Assembly (NCBI GenBank): GCA_028532985.1
Contig: JANCIK010000003.1
Coordinates: 1,374,001 to 1,438,000, forward strand
Source of the DNA: Stropharia rugosoannulata
Lineage: Eukaryota > Basidiomycota > Agaricomycetes > Agaricales > Strophariaceae
Reading direction: 5' to 3'
DNA length: 64,000 bases
The notes under the pieces are model-generated. The model worked only from the letters and a program-made list of their open reading frames with translations, did no database searches and was not told the DNA's origin. Both the position numbers and the translations under genes were made by a program. Every line of letters starts with the position of its first letter. The first letter of the stretch is position 1. Of the stretch, positions 12,260 to 23,122 are shown one piece after another.

Positions 12260-13944
12260 TCACATTCTCTTTTGTCTTTCAGTGCCAACTAGCGTGCATC
12301 GAAAACACGTCAACATCAACAGGGGAGAAACAATATACCAAACTCACTAGATTGTCTACGTCTATATTCCCGGAGGTCTTTGGTTTTATCAGGCCCTTGA
12401 ACTTTGCCCCAACCGAGAAGCGGAATAATAATAGCGGTGGCGTTGTCGTCGCCGCCTAGTTCTTCAGAAAATGCAAGTATCCGTTCAGCAGCGTTCTTAG
12501 GATTTGACGCGTTTCTGGCAAGGTCAACGATCTCCTCGTCGGACAGAATAGATGTTATCCCATCCGAAACGAGTATTATGAACGCCCACTCGTTGCCTAG
12601 AAAGAATACTTATGAGTTTGGTTGTAATGAGAAAACATGAATTTTCCTACCGTCAAGGAGTTTGGTTCTAACTTCAGGTTCCGGAGTTATTCCGAATTTC
12701 TTATAGCGAAGATCGCCCAGACTTTTTAAGAATGCTTGAGCGATGCAAGTTATATCTCAAAGGGAACAAAAATTTACCAGCGAGTATTTGCAAGTGCGCC
12801 CATCCACCTGTACAAAGTTAGACATATATATTGGCTGTTGAAGGAAACAATTACCTCGATTCACCGTAAGAGTCTGTTATGAGGGACGAACCCATCATTC
12901 TGCGCAACCGGATGCTCTCTACGTGCGAGTCTGCATGGTGGGTCTCGGTCATGGGGAAAGCAGAGCCATCTTTCGCTGCACATAATAGAACTCTAGTATC
13001 ACTGGCGTCCATTACAGATGAGGTTGGGCTTTCCGATTCAAGTATTGTTTGCTTACCCACAATGCGCTACCGTGAGTGCCAATTTTTCTGCAGAAAAAAA
13101 AGGGGTAGATGGAACATCCAGTGATTGCAGAAGGACTACCGAGGATGTCGCCCCAGATGTCTGTGCTGCTTTGTCGGCGGAAACGGTTTTGTCTACCTGA
13201 AGAATGGTCAAAAACCTATGTACCACAGAATCAATAAAACTGACTTCGAAAAACGCGAGGGTAGCTCGAGCATCTAAAGTCATTTCTTCCTGGTTTGTGC
13301 CGTCAATCCATGGCGCAATTGCTCCTCCTTTGAATCGCTTGAAATAGCCACCAATTTCGTGGATCCAGGCGAAAAGCTCGGGAATCATAGATTTGTCCAC
13401 GGACTCAAACAGGCCGTGTAGTTCTTGCCTGAGAAACTGGGCAACTGCTGACCCCCCATGTCTGAGTAATTTGTTCATATGATCAATATGCAGGGTACAT
13501 GGCCAGATATAATACTTACCCGTCGTAGATGCCTGCGTAAAGCACTTGTCGCGCATAGAGGTCACCGACGAGCGTAGGATCCCAGTCTATTCCATGAGCC
13601 TTCTTCACGCTGAGGCGGAGTTCTTCGGGGTTCAAAGAAAGGGACGCGAAACCGTAGAAATCTTCCTGGTGACTGTAGTACGCGAGTTATTGCACTAGAC
13701 ACGAAAAAAAAAGACGGTTAATGCTCGCCTTCGATTGCCCCTAGAGTTTACCACTCCAATGACATTTGGAGAGGCTAATGGAACTCTTATAGAGCCAGCT
13801 ATAAGTAGCAATATCAGTGCAGACAACAAACAAGCAGACGGGCGGCATACATTTTGAGGCAACACGAACATAGTCATGGTATTTTGCGATGTTGCGTGGC
13901 TTGAGAATAACTGGAAAGCGACCCTTAAAACACCTATATGCCAT
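12260..13944 (-). CDS. PP2C-type Ser/Thr phosphatase, Ptc6-like
   Basis: Ten exons (13944-13851, 13798-13729, 13672-13520, 13461-13245, 13196-13057, 13001-12855, 12807-12778, 12721-12651, 12596-12348, 12288-12260) give about 399 residues. PP2C metal and catalytic motifs are clear: SRGNR.HQEDFYGF near residue 55, YAGIYDGHGG (split by an intron at DG|HGG), TSGATSSVVLL, LTVAHCGDTRVLL, ANTRCLGDLRYKKFG, ILVSDGITSILSD and GGDDNATAIII. The C-terminus RRRQSIGTERQKRM is like other basidiomycete members. The basic N-terminus (MAYRCFKGRFPVILKPRN) could be a mitochondrial targeting sequence, which would fit the Ptc6 group; that placement is inferred. The intron 13728-13673 seems to use a GC donor, because no GT donor gives the right phase. 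The stop lies 51 bp from that of the convergent transferase gene. Confidence 0.86.
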
Positions 13945-14664
13945 TCGCGCGCCCTGTTTAAGATATTCGCAGCATCCCGCGCGGTGGGCGAGCGATAAGT
14001 GGGATGACTTGTAAACGAGGGGAAGGGAAGGCGGCAATGCGGAGGTTGGTGAACAATTCAATTTCCAAAAGAGGATAGTATTATGTAATTGGTCGGCGCC
14101 ACTCTCTTGACGCCCGAACAACTAGTACTTCACGCCTGCACCAGTTCTTTCTTACAATCCGTCAACTCTCATAAACGACTGCTTCATTCTCATGTCGGTC
14201 TAGGTTCTGATCCGCTTCAATTATACAGGGCGACTTTTGTGACTTCTCAACTTTTCAAATGGTTTTAGGCTGCATCCCGGAGTCAGTACTCTTGCCCTGA
14301 GATAACGGATAGGCATTGGAGTGCGAACATCTCTACAGGCGCTCTGTCATGAGGGCGCTAGCCGAGCCTCCACTTGACGCTTCCTGGTTCTCAGAATTTC
14401 TTTATCGATTGGCCTGTCAAAAGTATAATTTTTCCACATGCAGACTTGGAAAAAATGACGGAAAACATGAGGGGGGATGCTATTCTTAGACCGCTCCAGA
14501 CGCGAGGTTCGCGTACTCGTACGATAGGAAGCGACTCGTAACGGCATTCAATTTGCATAGTATGCAGCATCCGCATGATTCGTTGATCATGACCTTCAGA
14601 ACGACTAGCCTATATAACAGCGACCTCAGCGTCTCCTTCTGACGTTCAGGTACCAGCGGCCATC
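13945..14664. other. Divergent promoter between the phosphatase and acid phosphatase genes
   Basis: No gene was seen. This region separates two divergently transcribed genes. A TATA box lies near its right end. Alternative upstream ATGs in frame with the PP2C start exist (around 14121 on minus) but give an unlikely N-terminus. Confidence 0.45.
14611..14617 (+). promoter_or_regulatory. TATA box of the acid phosphatase gene
   Basis: TATATAA lies 48 bp before the ATG at 14665. This suggests a strongly regulated promoter, as expected for a secreted phosphatase, although regulation is not visible otherwise. Confidence 0.5.
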
Positions 14665-16799
14665 ATGATCCTTTATCCCCTCCTCGTTGCGTCCATTGCC
14701 ACTGTGGTTCACGGTAGCCCTCACCCCACAAATGTCCAGAAAGCGTCTACTTTCGCGGGAGCATCTACCGCGGATGTCTTCCCCCCTGCTGGAGTTTCTG
14801 TGACGGCGACAGATACTGTGTTTTTGCCCGGCTCTGTGATTGGTTTCGCTGGTCCTACACCTAGTCAGTATCGATTTGCTGCCTGTTTCGTCGAATATCT
14901 TGTTGACTGAATCTCGTCCTGTGTATAGCTGGCGCTGAAGCAAATGCCATCGCCACTGCACCTACTGTAGCCCAAATGGAGAATATGTTTCCGTTAGTCC
15001 TGGACACTCCGAAAGGCCCAGAGAAATCGTTCAACCCTCTGGAGCATGCCGGCGCGCTATCCCCGTGGCAGTCAGTCAAATCCTTTGGACTGCCAAATAC
15101 ATCGCCGGTCGTGCCCAAGGGCTGCAGCTTGAAGCAAGTGCATTTACTTCACCGACATGGGGCTAGATACCCTACGGACGATTCCTCCACTGCTCAATTT
15201 GCGGCGAAAATCCAAGCCGCCGCTAGCAAAGGCGAATTTTCAGCCTCAGGCCCATTGAGTTTCCTGAATACTTGGAAGTACCGACTTGGCGCGGAGATTC
15301 TAACGCCTTTCGGTCGCTCGCAGTTGTATGTTGATTTGATACGATTATTGTTAAAAAACGATATTAACTTCAAGCTCTCAGGTTCAATTTGGGAATGGGA
15401 TTTAGAGTTAAATATGGTACGCTGCCGTCTTTAACCTTGCAATAGCATCATGTTTGAATCTTTGATAGGAGAACTTCTTAATGACCTTCGAGACCTTCCT
15501 GTTTTCCGTACTACTTCTGAAGGTACGTGAATATCTATCCAAATGATTGTATATGGACTCATTTTCTACTTAGCTCGTATGCTTGACTCCGCGTAGGTTC
15601 CTGCCACTATAAAGTGTGATATCAGGCTGATTGCACCCAGTCTTCATTTCGCCGCAGGATTTTTTGGAGTACAAGAATATCAACAAGATTATCACCAGCT
15701 CATTATGATAGAAACAGACGGACAAAATAATACGCTTGCACCGTATGATAATTGCCCTAATGCAAACAACGAAATCTTGGATTTCGGTTTCTCTCAAGCC
15801 AATGCATGGTCGGCTATCTACCTTGCACCTGCTTTGAAGCGTTTCTCCTCCTTAACGAAAGGGATCAATCTGACAATAAGCGATCTTACTGGCATGCAGC
15901 AAATGTGCGCCTACGAGGTACTGATCCAGCAAATTGTTTATTCATGTCCCACTGACCTCGGTATTGTAGACGGTTGCTCTTGGTTTCTCCGAGTTCTGCG
16001 ACTTGTTTACACAAGATGAATGGAAAGGATTCGAGTACTCCATCGGTAAGTCGATGAAGTGCTCATATCGCATGTTCACTTACAAATTCTTTAATTTCAG
16101 ATCTCCAGTTCTGGTACGGTAATGGTCCAGGCAATCCTGCCTCCAGTGCTCAAGGAATTGGATATGTTCAAGAATTGGTTTCCCGACTGACACAAACCCC
16201 TATAACTTCGTTTAATTCGGCCGTCAATTCCACCATAGTCACCAATCCGGCGCAATTCCCATTAAATCAGTCTATCTACGTCGATGCGAGCCATGATACT
16301 GTTATGGCTACGAGTCAGTTTGTTATGAACGAGGCGTAGTGCAAAGCTGATATTCTTATAGTATTTGTTGCGATGAACTTCACAAGCATGGCTGGCAATG
16401 GCCCACTACCCACAACCCATATTCCCAAACATCAGGTTTGTAATACCTATTTAAGTTCTACTGTTTTTGTGAGATTTATGGGCTCTCGCTTTTCAGGCCT
16501 ACCTTGTTAACCAGATCGCGCCTTTCGCGACTAACCTCGTCGGCCAAGTGCTTTCATGCCCTGCGTCAGATGAACCGACACACATCCGCTGGCTATTGAA
16601 CGACGCCGCCGTCCCTCTTACGGGAATCAAAGGTTGCAAGCCGAACCCAGATGGACTATGCGACCTGAAAACTTTCATCGCCGGCATGCAGCAACGCATT
16701 GAAGAAGTTGATTTCACTTTCGACTGCTTCGGCAACTATACCATACCAACTCCTGACGACATCATTGACGGTCAATTCCCCAAAAACTTGAGGAAGTAA
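14665..16799 (+). CDS. Secreted histidine acid phosphatase (phytase family)
   Basis: Ten exons (14665-14863, 14929-15325, 15382-15416, 15469-15522, 15574-15592, 15641-15917, 15970-16045, 16101-16313, 16362-16435, 16497-16799) give about 548 residues. A signal peptide (MILYPLLVASIATVVHGS) is followed by the histidine acid phosphatase signature HRHGARYPT around residues 165-173. The distal His-Asp pair lies in DASHDTVMAT. Several NxS/T sites and many cysteines fit an extracellular enzyme. The protein hydrolyses phosphomonoesters at acid pH, using the RHG histidine as phosphate acceptor. Whether phytate is the substrate cannot be told from sequence alone. Exon 5 is only 19 nt. Confidence 0.87.
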
Positions 16800-17139
16800 T
16801 AATGGCGGGCCTATGATGACTTTGACGACCTTGCTACGCTTCAATAATGAAAGCCATTTTTTATAGAAAAAATAGCAGTACTATAGAAAGCTTTTATTAT
16901 AAATAAAATGATTTTCAGTGAAGAGTTTTATATGTGACATACAGTCAATAGACTGAACTAAGACTGAGTACTGAGTACTAAACTGTCCGGCCTTCTGGGC
17001 CCAAGTAGTGAGAATAACCATTTTTGGAAAGCTTTACTAAAGACGTCACTCGAACTTACAGTGCACCTCGCACTCGACTATCCATTCACCGCTTCGTTTC
17101 CTGTGGGAGGCTTGGCGACCTATGCCACAGTAAGGCATA
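16800..17139. other. Intergenic, nothing seen
   Basis: AT-rich terminator side of the phosphatase gene and promoter of the VPS20 gene. Several overlapping 'actgagtac' repeats occur near 16965-16980, too short to interpret. Confidence 0.4.
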
Positions 17140-18092
17140 ATGGGGACTACACAATCTCTCCCTAAGATCACTGCCCAAGACAAAGCTATCCTAGAGTGCG
17201 TTCACCGTGCCAGGAACGCTACAGTTTTGTAACATGGCGTTCTTCATCTAGTCTCAAACTCCAGCGGGATAAGCTCAAACAGTACCAGAAGAAAGTGCGT
17301 GATTACCACCTGGGCGCTGTAGGGAGGTGCACTGCTGAGCATGAAGGATTCTTGGCGCTCTTAGATCCAGGCCGTGCTTGACCGCGAACATGCTATTGCT
17401 AAGACTCAGATCGCTGCAGGACAGAAAGATAGAGCACTTATTGCGCTTCGGAGACGGAAGTACCAACAGTCTCTGCTTTCGAAGACGGACCAACAGCTAG
17501 AGAACCTCGAGCAGCTGGTGAGTGTTGTCATTGTTCCTCTGACAGTTCAGATATTGACGCTGCTCTGCAGGTATCCACCATTGAGTTCTCCCTGGTTGAG
17601 GTCTCGGTCCTGCATGGACTGCGACAGGGGAATGATGTTTTGAAAGAAATCCACAAGGAGATGAACCTGGAGAGTGTGGAGAAGCTATTGGAAGAGACAG
17701 CGGAAGCGCGTGAATACCAGAGAGTGCGTTTTGTGCCTCGTACCGATCGCTCTTCTCACTGACGGTTACTGTAGGAAATCGGAGATATGCTAGCCAACAA
17801 TCTTACCTTGGATGACGAAGACGCAGTCCAGAATGAGTTACTTGCTCTCCAGAAAGACATAGTGCGTCCAGAATATAGCACCGCCAACCGTTATCTAACT
17901 CATCTAACTCGTTTACAGGAGAAAGCTGCCAGCCCGGACATTGCGCTCCCTTCGGTACCAGACGAAGAGCCGGTGCAAAAGACGGCGGAAGGTAGGCCTC
18001 ATCCAACTCAAATTAAGTTGTCAACCTGACATGTTACACGTCCTGCAGAACCGAAGGTCGTGGAGCACCAGAAGGTACCAGTGGCTGGCTAA
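17140..18092 (+). CDS. VPS20: ESCRT-III subunit Vps20 (CHMP6)
   Basis: Seven exons (17140-17195, 17252-17294, 17365-17517, 17571-17723, 17775-17861, 17919-17991, 18049-18092) give about 202 residues, the normal size. The N-terminus MGTTQSLPKIT carries the glycine expected to be myristoylated. It leads into AILDLKLQRDKLKQYQKKIQAVLDREHAIAK, then the helical Snf7 core (RALIALRRRKYQQSLL, QLENLEQLVSTIEFSLVEVSVLHGLRQGNDVLKEIHKEM). An acidic LPSVPDEEP motif lies near the end. Vps20 nucleates Snf7 filaments on endosomes for multivesicular body sorting. The fifth intron (17862-17918) is a multiple of three and open. I removed it because it has GTGCGT, CTAAC and TTTACAG, and the join matches the family. 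Confidence 0.9.
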
Positions 18093-18221
18093 TCACTTCT
18101 TATTGTATATGTATATTCTTCAGGCGGTTCACAATGTATATGGATATATGGATACACTACATACTCACATTTACTACACCCTACGTAACAGAACTATAGA
18201 TAAAAACCTTTCACCCAGTCC

Positions 18222-20266
18222 TCACCAACCGTCGAAATCCCCAAACCCTAGTTTACGCTTCTTCTTAGGCTCTTCCGCTGATGTAGGTGGTGCTACCACT
18301 GTCGCTTGAGGCCGCTTTAGATTTAGATTTAGATATTTTCCGACTCCGGCATCCGACTTCCCGCCAAAGTCGAATTTGGGATTTTCTGCCCCAATCTTCA
18401 CACCGAACCAATTGATGTTATCCTTTTCTTCTGTCGCCTTCGCGGCGTCAACCTTGCCCGCTTCAGCGCGTTTAGCTAATTTCTTCGCAAGCCTCTTTTT
18501 GTACTCCTCAAAGGGATCTTGGTAACTGTCTGGGAGTCAGTTACGTGTACGGTATAGTTAGCCCCGATAAAACGTACATGATAACTTCTGTTATCCTGAC
18601 AGTTTTGGCTGGCCGATCTGTACCAGGTTTCACAGGAAGCTTTTCTAATGCGTCAAGGACATCATCTCCTCCAACAAGTTTCCCAAAAACGGTGTGTTTT
18701 TTGTCGAGATGAGGGGCCTCTTTGAACGTCAGGTAAAATTGAGATCTGCAATTTCAAAGGAGACATGAGATTCGGGCCTCTATTTGAACAACCTTGTAAC
18801 TTACCCGTTGGTGTTCGCTCCTTTGTTTGCCATGGCAAGAACGCCTCGACTATCATGTTTAGCCGCTCCTTTCAAATCATGTTCATCTCGGAACGGTGTT
18901 CCCCAGTACGATTCACCGCCGGCGCCTGTTCCAGTTGGGTCACCAGTTTGCACCTGACATAAGTTGAGATGAGTTGTGATGCAATCAGTACTTTTACAGG
19001 GCTTACCATGAACCCAGGCACAAGACGATGAAACAAGCAATTGTTATATTTTCCGTTGCGCGCGAGCATAAGGAAATTATAACACGTTTTCGGAGCCTAC
19101 GCATTCAATAAGCTAAATTCGGCGAAAGAGAGCAAAGAGAGGAACCTTTTCGCAGTAAAGCTCCAAGTTCAAGCTGGCACCACCAAGGCTGGTGACCACA
19201 CGAACATAGGCACGACGTTTACCGACGTCCTTTTCCTTGCCCTTCCCCTTTAGAGGTTTTGAGATATCTTCAAACATAATTTCTTCCTGAGAATTCATAA
19301 GTTCCTGTTACATGATTGATCGACAATTAGAATAAATACCTCGTCCCATAGTAGTTTGGAGCTCGAGGCTTCTGAAATATCGACGGAGGTCGATGTCAAT
19401 GAGGCCCCAGCCATACCACTCGAATATGGTGAGATATTCCCTGAAATATAGATATATAAGAGATGACAGAACGACAAGAAAGGAAGCTTACAGGGCACGG
19501 GTTCCTTGGTTTTAAGGGCTACAACAGATTTAGGGGGTTCTGGTTTAGCAGGTTCCACTTTTGCGGCCTTCGCCGCCGCTGCAGCATTAGGCACCGACGC
19601 AGGTGGAAGTCCATGAGGATTTTGGAGCGTGATGACATCGGATCTGCGAAAAGAAATGAGAACAAAACAACACATTGTGATGTAGTAGTGCACTTCTTAA
19701 ATGCAACATCGTTTACTAGGTCTTTTCCACCTTTGATACTGTCGGCGAGGAAGACGTTGCCGGTTGTTGCGATTGCTACAATATGAGAGTGCTCGCTGAA
19801 TGGCTTGAATGAAATAGGATCATGGATTTCTCCAGTCGCTTCCTTTCGTGAATAATGGAGGGTTATAAGGTCGGATGGATTTAAGGGTTCTTGGGTGACA
19901 GGGTTTGTATTATTGTGCTGCCTATAACAGAAGTATGAAGTTAGAATAATATGCAAATATGCAGACGTATGCGTACTTGAGCCATGGAATGATATTAACT
20001 AGATCGAAGACCACTCCAGTACCATCCGTATTCCTCGCACATACTGGATGCGTGAAGGGTTGGAACGAGAGGGCACAACAGTCAAATGGCGTCCTGGCGC
20101 CTGGATGAGGAGCTTCGGCTTTCCTGTTGAGACTATCAGAAACCTGAACTTGGTGCAACAGTCCTCCAACTTACGCGCGGTATCCTATGGACGACGAATG
20201 GTCTCCGTGCAGACCTGCATGCTCTGCGTGGGTGATGTAGAGTTTGTCTGAATTGCCGTGGCCCAT
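18222..20266 (-). CDS. CYP8: U-box plus cyclophilin peptidyl-prolyl isomerase (PPIL2/Cyp8)
   Basis: Ten exons (20266-20175, 20123-19977, 19921-19694, 19643-19492, 19440-19340, 19286-19146, 19096-19007, 18953-18805, 18745-18578, 18525-18222) join into about 523 residues. The start [17 protein letters not shown] is typical of the family. A U-box follows ([39 protein letters not shown]), then [19 protein letters not shown]. The cyclophilin domain comes last ([65 protein letters not shown]). The C-terminus is a lysine-rich tail ending GFGDFDGW. Members are spliceosome-associated and have U-box ubiquitin ligase potential. The gene shares a 136-bp divergent promoter with the PPR gene and converges on VPS20 (129 bp between stops). 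Confidence 0.92.
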
Positions 20267-20402
20267 GGTGTAAGTTGGTGGTTCGAAGCAAGGAGTGTTA
20301 CCTAAGCGGGTTAATTGAGGTCGCGCCTGCCGCCGGTTTCGTCAACTACACCCGTCATAACTTGGTCGCGCTCTGCAGCCTGCTGGCCAGCCAGTGTCCG
20401 TA

Positions 20403-22580
20403 ATGCTCAAGAATGTCCCGCACCCACACTCGCTACGCTTACTGGATTTCCTTGCCCCAAGTCTAATATGTCGCGCGCGAACTATTACTTCGACGTCCGT
20501 GTCGCGGATGAGCAGCGCCTCCAGCGTGCAAACTGATGCTCTGCAGCACAAAAAAATACGCGACAGAATCATGGGGCAGTCTCCCACTAGTCACAGTGCG
20601 CCTGACTCTTTGAAGATAAACCACAATAACTACGTCGTGGACTTGCGCAGAGCTACGGCGAAGCAAGACCTGCGGAAGGCACTGTCAATCTGGGGCCGCA
20701 TGAAGAAGGAAAGGGAAGATATAACGGGGTACGACAGAGTCTACAAGGCGCCTGAACACGCTGAACGACAAATTGCCTTAATGTTCGCGTCGCATTGCTC
20801 CGAAATACTGGGAAACACCTCCGATGACATGAAGGAAATCGCGCTGGATTTTGCAGTGAGCGCAGCTGCCCGAGATATTACGGAAGCACTGCATACTGTA
20901 ATGCTTGACTACATCAATCGTAATGAGCCCCAGGCTGCCATTGATCTCTATGCCGAGTACAGGAAATTAGTGGACAAGCCTGCGGAGGAAGAAGAGGAAC
21001 TATCTGTATTCTCGGCGACCGGACTGCTAATAACAGGCGAACCCGACGCCGACCAATCATTTAACCCAGGGAGGGTGTCCCTACTGTTAGCGGTGACCAC
21101 GGCGTACGCGATGAAGGACTCCTTTTCGGGCGCGCTCTCCTCTTATCTGTCAGCAAATATACGACCACCTACCTTCCGCACGTTAACGCTGTTAAAGAGT
21201 CTTGAGCATACCCCAGAACTTAAAGCGAAGGTTGAACGGTATCTACATCGTCTTAGCATTGCTTCTCTAGTCGCCAGGCCCACTTCCCTATCCAAGCATA
21301 TTATGAATATCTCAACTACAAGGACAACAAGACTATTGGAACAGCTATACAAAGATGTAATCGACGGAATAACCGGAGAAGATCCATATCTGGCTGTCGG
21401 TGCCTCAACTCTATCGTCAACGCGATTGGTCTGCATGACTGAAGCAGGGTGGACAGCGTTTCAGACGGGATTTCTCAAAAGTGAACGCCCTGATCTAGCT
21501 AGCAATGTTTGGAAGGACATAGCCGACTGTGGGTTCGTCCCAGGCGTCTCAATGTGGACAGCGCTAATCGACACACACGCTAGCCTGCGCGACTCACAGC
21601 AGGCGATGCTCACTTGGAACTTGATGCTTCAAAGCGGTGTGAAGCCTGACGCCTTGTCTTACCGAGCCATTATCATTGCGCTTTTTGACGACAATAACGC
21701 CGAAGCCGCTCTAAGCAAGTTCAAAGAGTTTCACCAAAGCCCACATGGAAAGAGCGAGATTAGCATTGTCGTATTCAACACTGTTCTCAAAGGTCTCTTG
21801 CGTGCGGCCCGCATAAAGGACGCGAATGCTCTGATGGACATAATGCTCAAGAAAGGCCCTACGCCCGACATAATCTCCTACAACACACTCCTTGCTTATT
21901 ATTCTCGGAAGCGGGATTTCAAGGGACTTTCTCAAGTTGTACAGCAAATGTCCGAAGCTGAAATTGTCGGAGACGTAGTGACGTTTTCGACAATCCTTAC
22001 CGCGCTGCTCAATGCTGGCCGAAAGGACGCGGATTTGACGATATTGAATCTCATGCGTAAACAAGGCATCAAACCCAATGTGGCGACATATAGCGCGATC
22101 ATCGACCACCAGATGCGGCAGGAGACAGAGCAGAGTCTGACAGCAGCGTTGAATATCCTGGAAAAGATGGAACAGGACGACAACGCCAAGCCAAATGAAG
22201 TGACATACACTTCCATTCTTTCAGGCATATACCGCAACCAATGCATATCGCGTGAACGAGCGGAAGAAATCAAGACCGACATCGTCAGGAGGATGAGGCG
22301 AGATAGGATCACTTTCAAGCTGCCTACATACCACATTCTGATCCGTGCTGCACTCAACTCGCCTTCTCCAGATGGATATTTGGATGCCATCTCGCTGCTG
22401 GATGACATGGAAAGGCAGGGCCTTCCTCGAACTAATACAGTGTGGTATATACTGTTCGCGGGCCTAATGGGTCGACAGCAGTGGGATGTGGCAAAGGTCA
22501 TGGTAGAAAGGATGGAACACTCTGGGCATCAACCAACGCCGAGGGTGCAGAGATTGGTTAATGATATCAAACAAAAGTAA
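20403..22580 (+). CDS. Pentatricopeptide-repeat (PPR) protein, probably mitochondrial
   Basis: A single uninterrupted frame of 725 residues from the ATG at 20403. An in-frame GTG nine bases earlier is not a start in fungi. The N-terminus is basic and Ser/Arg-rich (LICRARTITSTSVSRMSS), consistent with a mitochondrial presequence. PPR units about 35 residues long fill the second half, for example MWTALIDTHASLRDSQQAMLTW, NTVLKGLLRAARIKDANALMD, SYNTLLAYYSRKRDFKGLSQV, TFSTILTALLNAGRKDADLTI and TYSAIIDHQMRQETEQSLTAA. PPR proteins bind organellar RNA and act in its processing, stability or translation. The target cannot be read from the sequence here. The lack of introns is unusual among its neighbours. 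Confidence 0.85.
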   Translation: MLKNVPHPHSLRLLDFLAPSLICRARTITSTSVSRMSSASSVQTDALQHKKIRDRIMGQSPTSHSAPDSLKINHNNYVVDLRRATAKQDLRKALSIWGRMKKEREDITGYDRVYKAPEHAERQIALMFASHCSEILGNTSDDMKEIALDFAVSAAARDITEALHTVMLDYINRNEPQAAIDLYAEYRKLVDKPAEEEEELSVFSATGLLITGEPDADQSFNPGRVSLLLAVTTAYAMKDSFSGALSSYLSANIRPPTFRTLTLLKSLEHTPELKAKVERYLHRLSIASLVARPTSLSKHIMNISTTRTTRLLEQLYKDVIDGITGEDPYLAVGASTLSSTRLVCMTEAGWTAFQTGFLKSERPDLASNVWKDIADCGFVPGVSMWTALIDTHASLRDSQQAMLTWNLMLQSGVKPDALSYRAIIIALFDDNNAEAALSKFKEFHQSPHGKSEISIVVFNTVLKGLLRAARIKDANALMDIMLKKGPTPDIISYNTLLAYYSRKRDFKGLSQVVQQMSEAEIVGDVVTFSTILTALLNAGRKDADLTILNLMRKQGIKPNVATYSAIIDHQMRQETEQSLTAALNILEKMEQDDNAKPNEVTYTSILSGIYRNQCISRERAEEIKTDIVRRMRRDRITFKLPTYHILIRAALNSPSPDGYLDAISLLDDMERQGLPRTNTVWYILFAGLMGRQQWDVAKVMVERMEHSGHQPTPRVQRLVNDIKQK

Positions 22581-22632
22581 TAGATTATATGATACATACA
22601 TTAAATAAACTAATCGCCCTCGTGCCCAACGC

Positions 22633-22931
22633 CTATGTCTTATACGCCTCCCCGAAGAAGAGCGCTTTGCTCAGACCTAGACGGAGGTAGCGCGCGTAGA
22701 CTAGAGTTTGCTTAGCATTCAGTAGATGACACACAGAAGAGGCGGCGCACGAATGTGACTCCATCGTCTACCCAGCCATTTGCCGAAGAAGGGGAGCAGG
22801 ACCACGCCGACAAGCTGCTGCAGCTGGTTCAGGCTTTCCTCCCACTCCTTCTGGGCGAGGGCGTACTCCTCGTCGGAGTCATAGGACGCGACGGATGAGG
22901 TGTCGTCGATGGAGAGCTGAGATGATGGCAT
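22633..22931 (-). CDS. Small single-span membrane protein, Mim2-like
   Basis: Two exons (22931-22751 and 22700-22633, intron 50 nt GTGCGC..CTCTAG) give 82 residues. The acidic N-terminus (SVASYDSDEEYALAQKEWEESLNQL) precedes one hydrophobic segment (LVGVVLLPFFGKWLGRRW) and a basic, aromatic C-terminus (LYARYLRLGLSKALFFGEAYKT). This layout, with the EWEES motif and PFxGKWLGR after the span, resembles the mitochondrial import factor Mim2, which inserts helical proteins in the outer membrane. That identification is from memory of the family and is moderate. Without splicing the frame ends early in a non-conserved tail, so the gene is easy to miss. It converges on the PPR gene (52 bp between stops). 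Confidence 0.65.
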
Positions 22932-23122
22932 GAAGGTGAGAGACGAGGTGGCGGGCACAGGTCACGTTTGTCGCGGCATGAGTCTCCTCTTTCGGCCGTC
23001 GCAGTGATCATCCTCCACCACTAGCTCTAGCACCGCCCGGCTATATTTTATGTAAGGCTGATGCTCCACAGCGCTGCCCGTCCCTCGCTCCCTTTGTAAC
23101 TCCTCTCTTTCGCTCTATTCTC

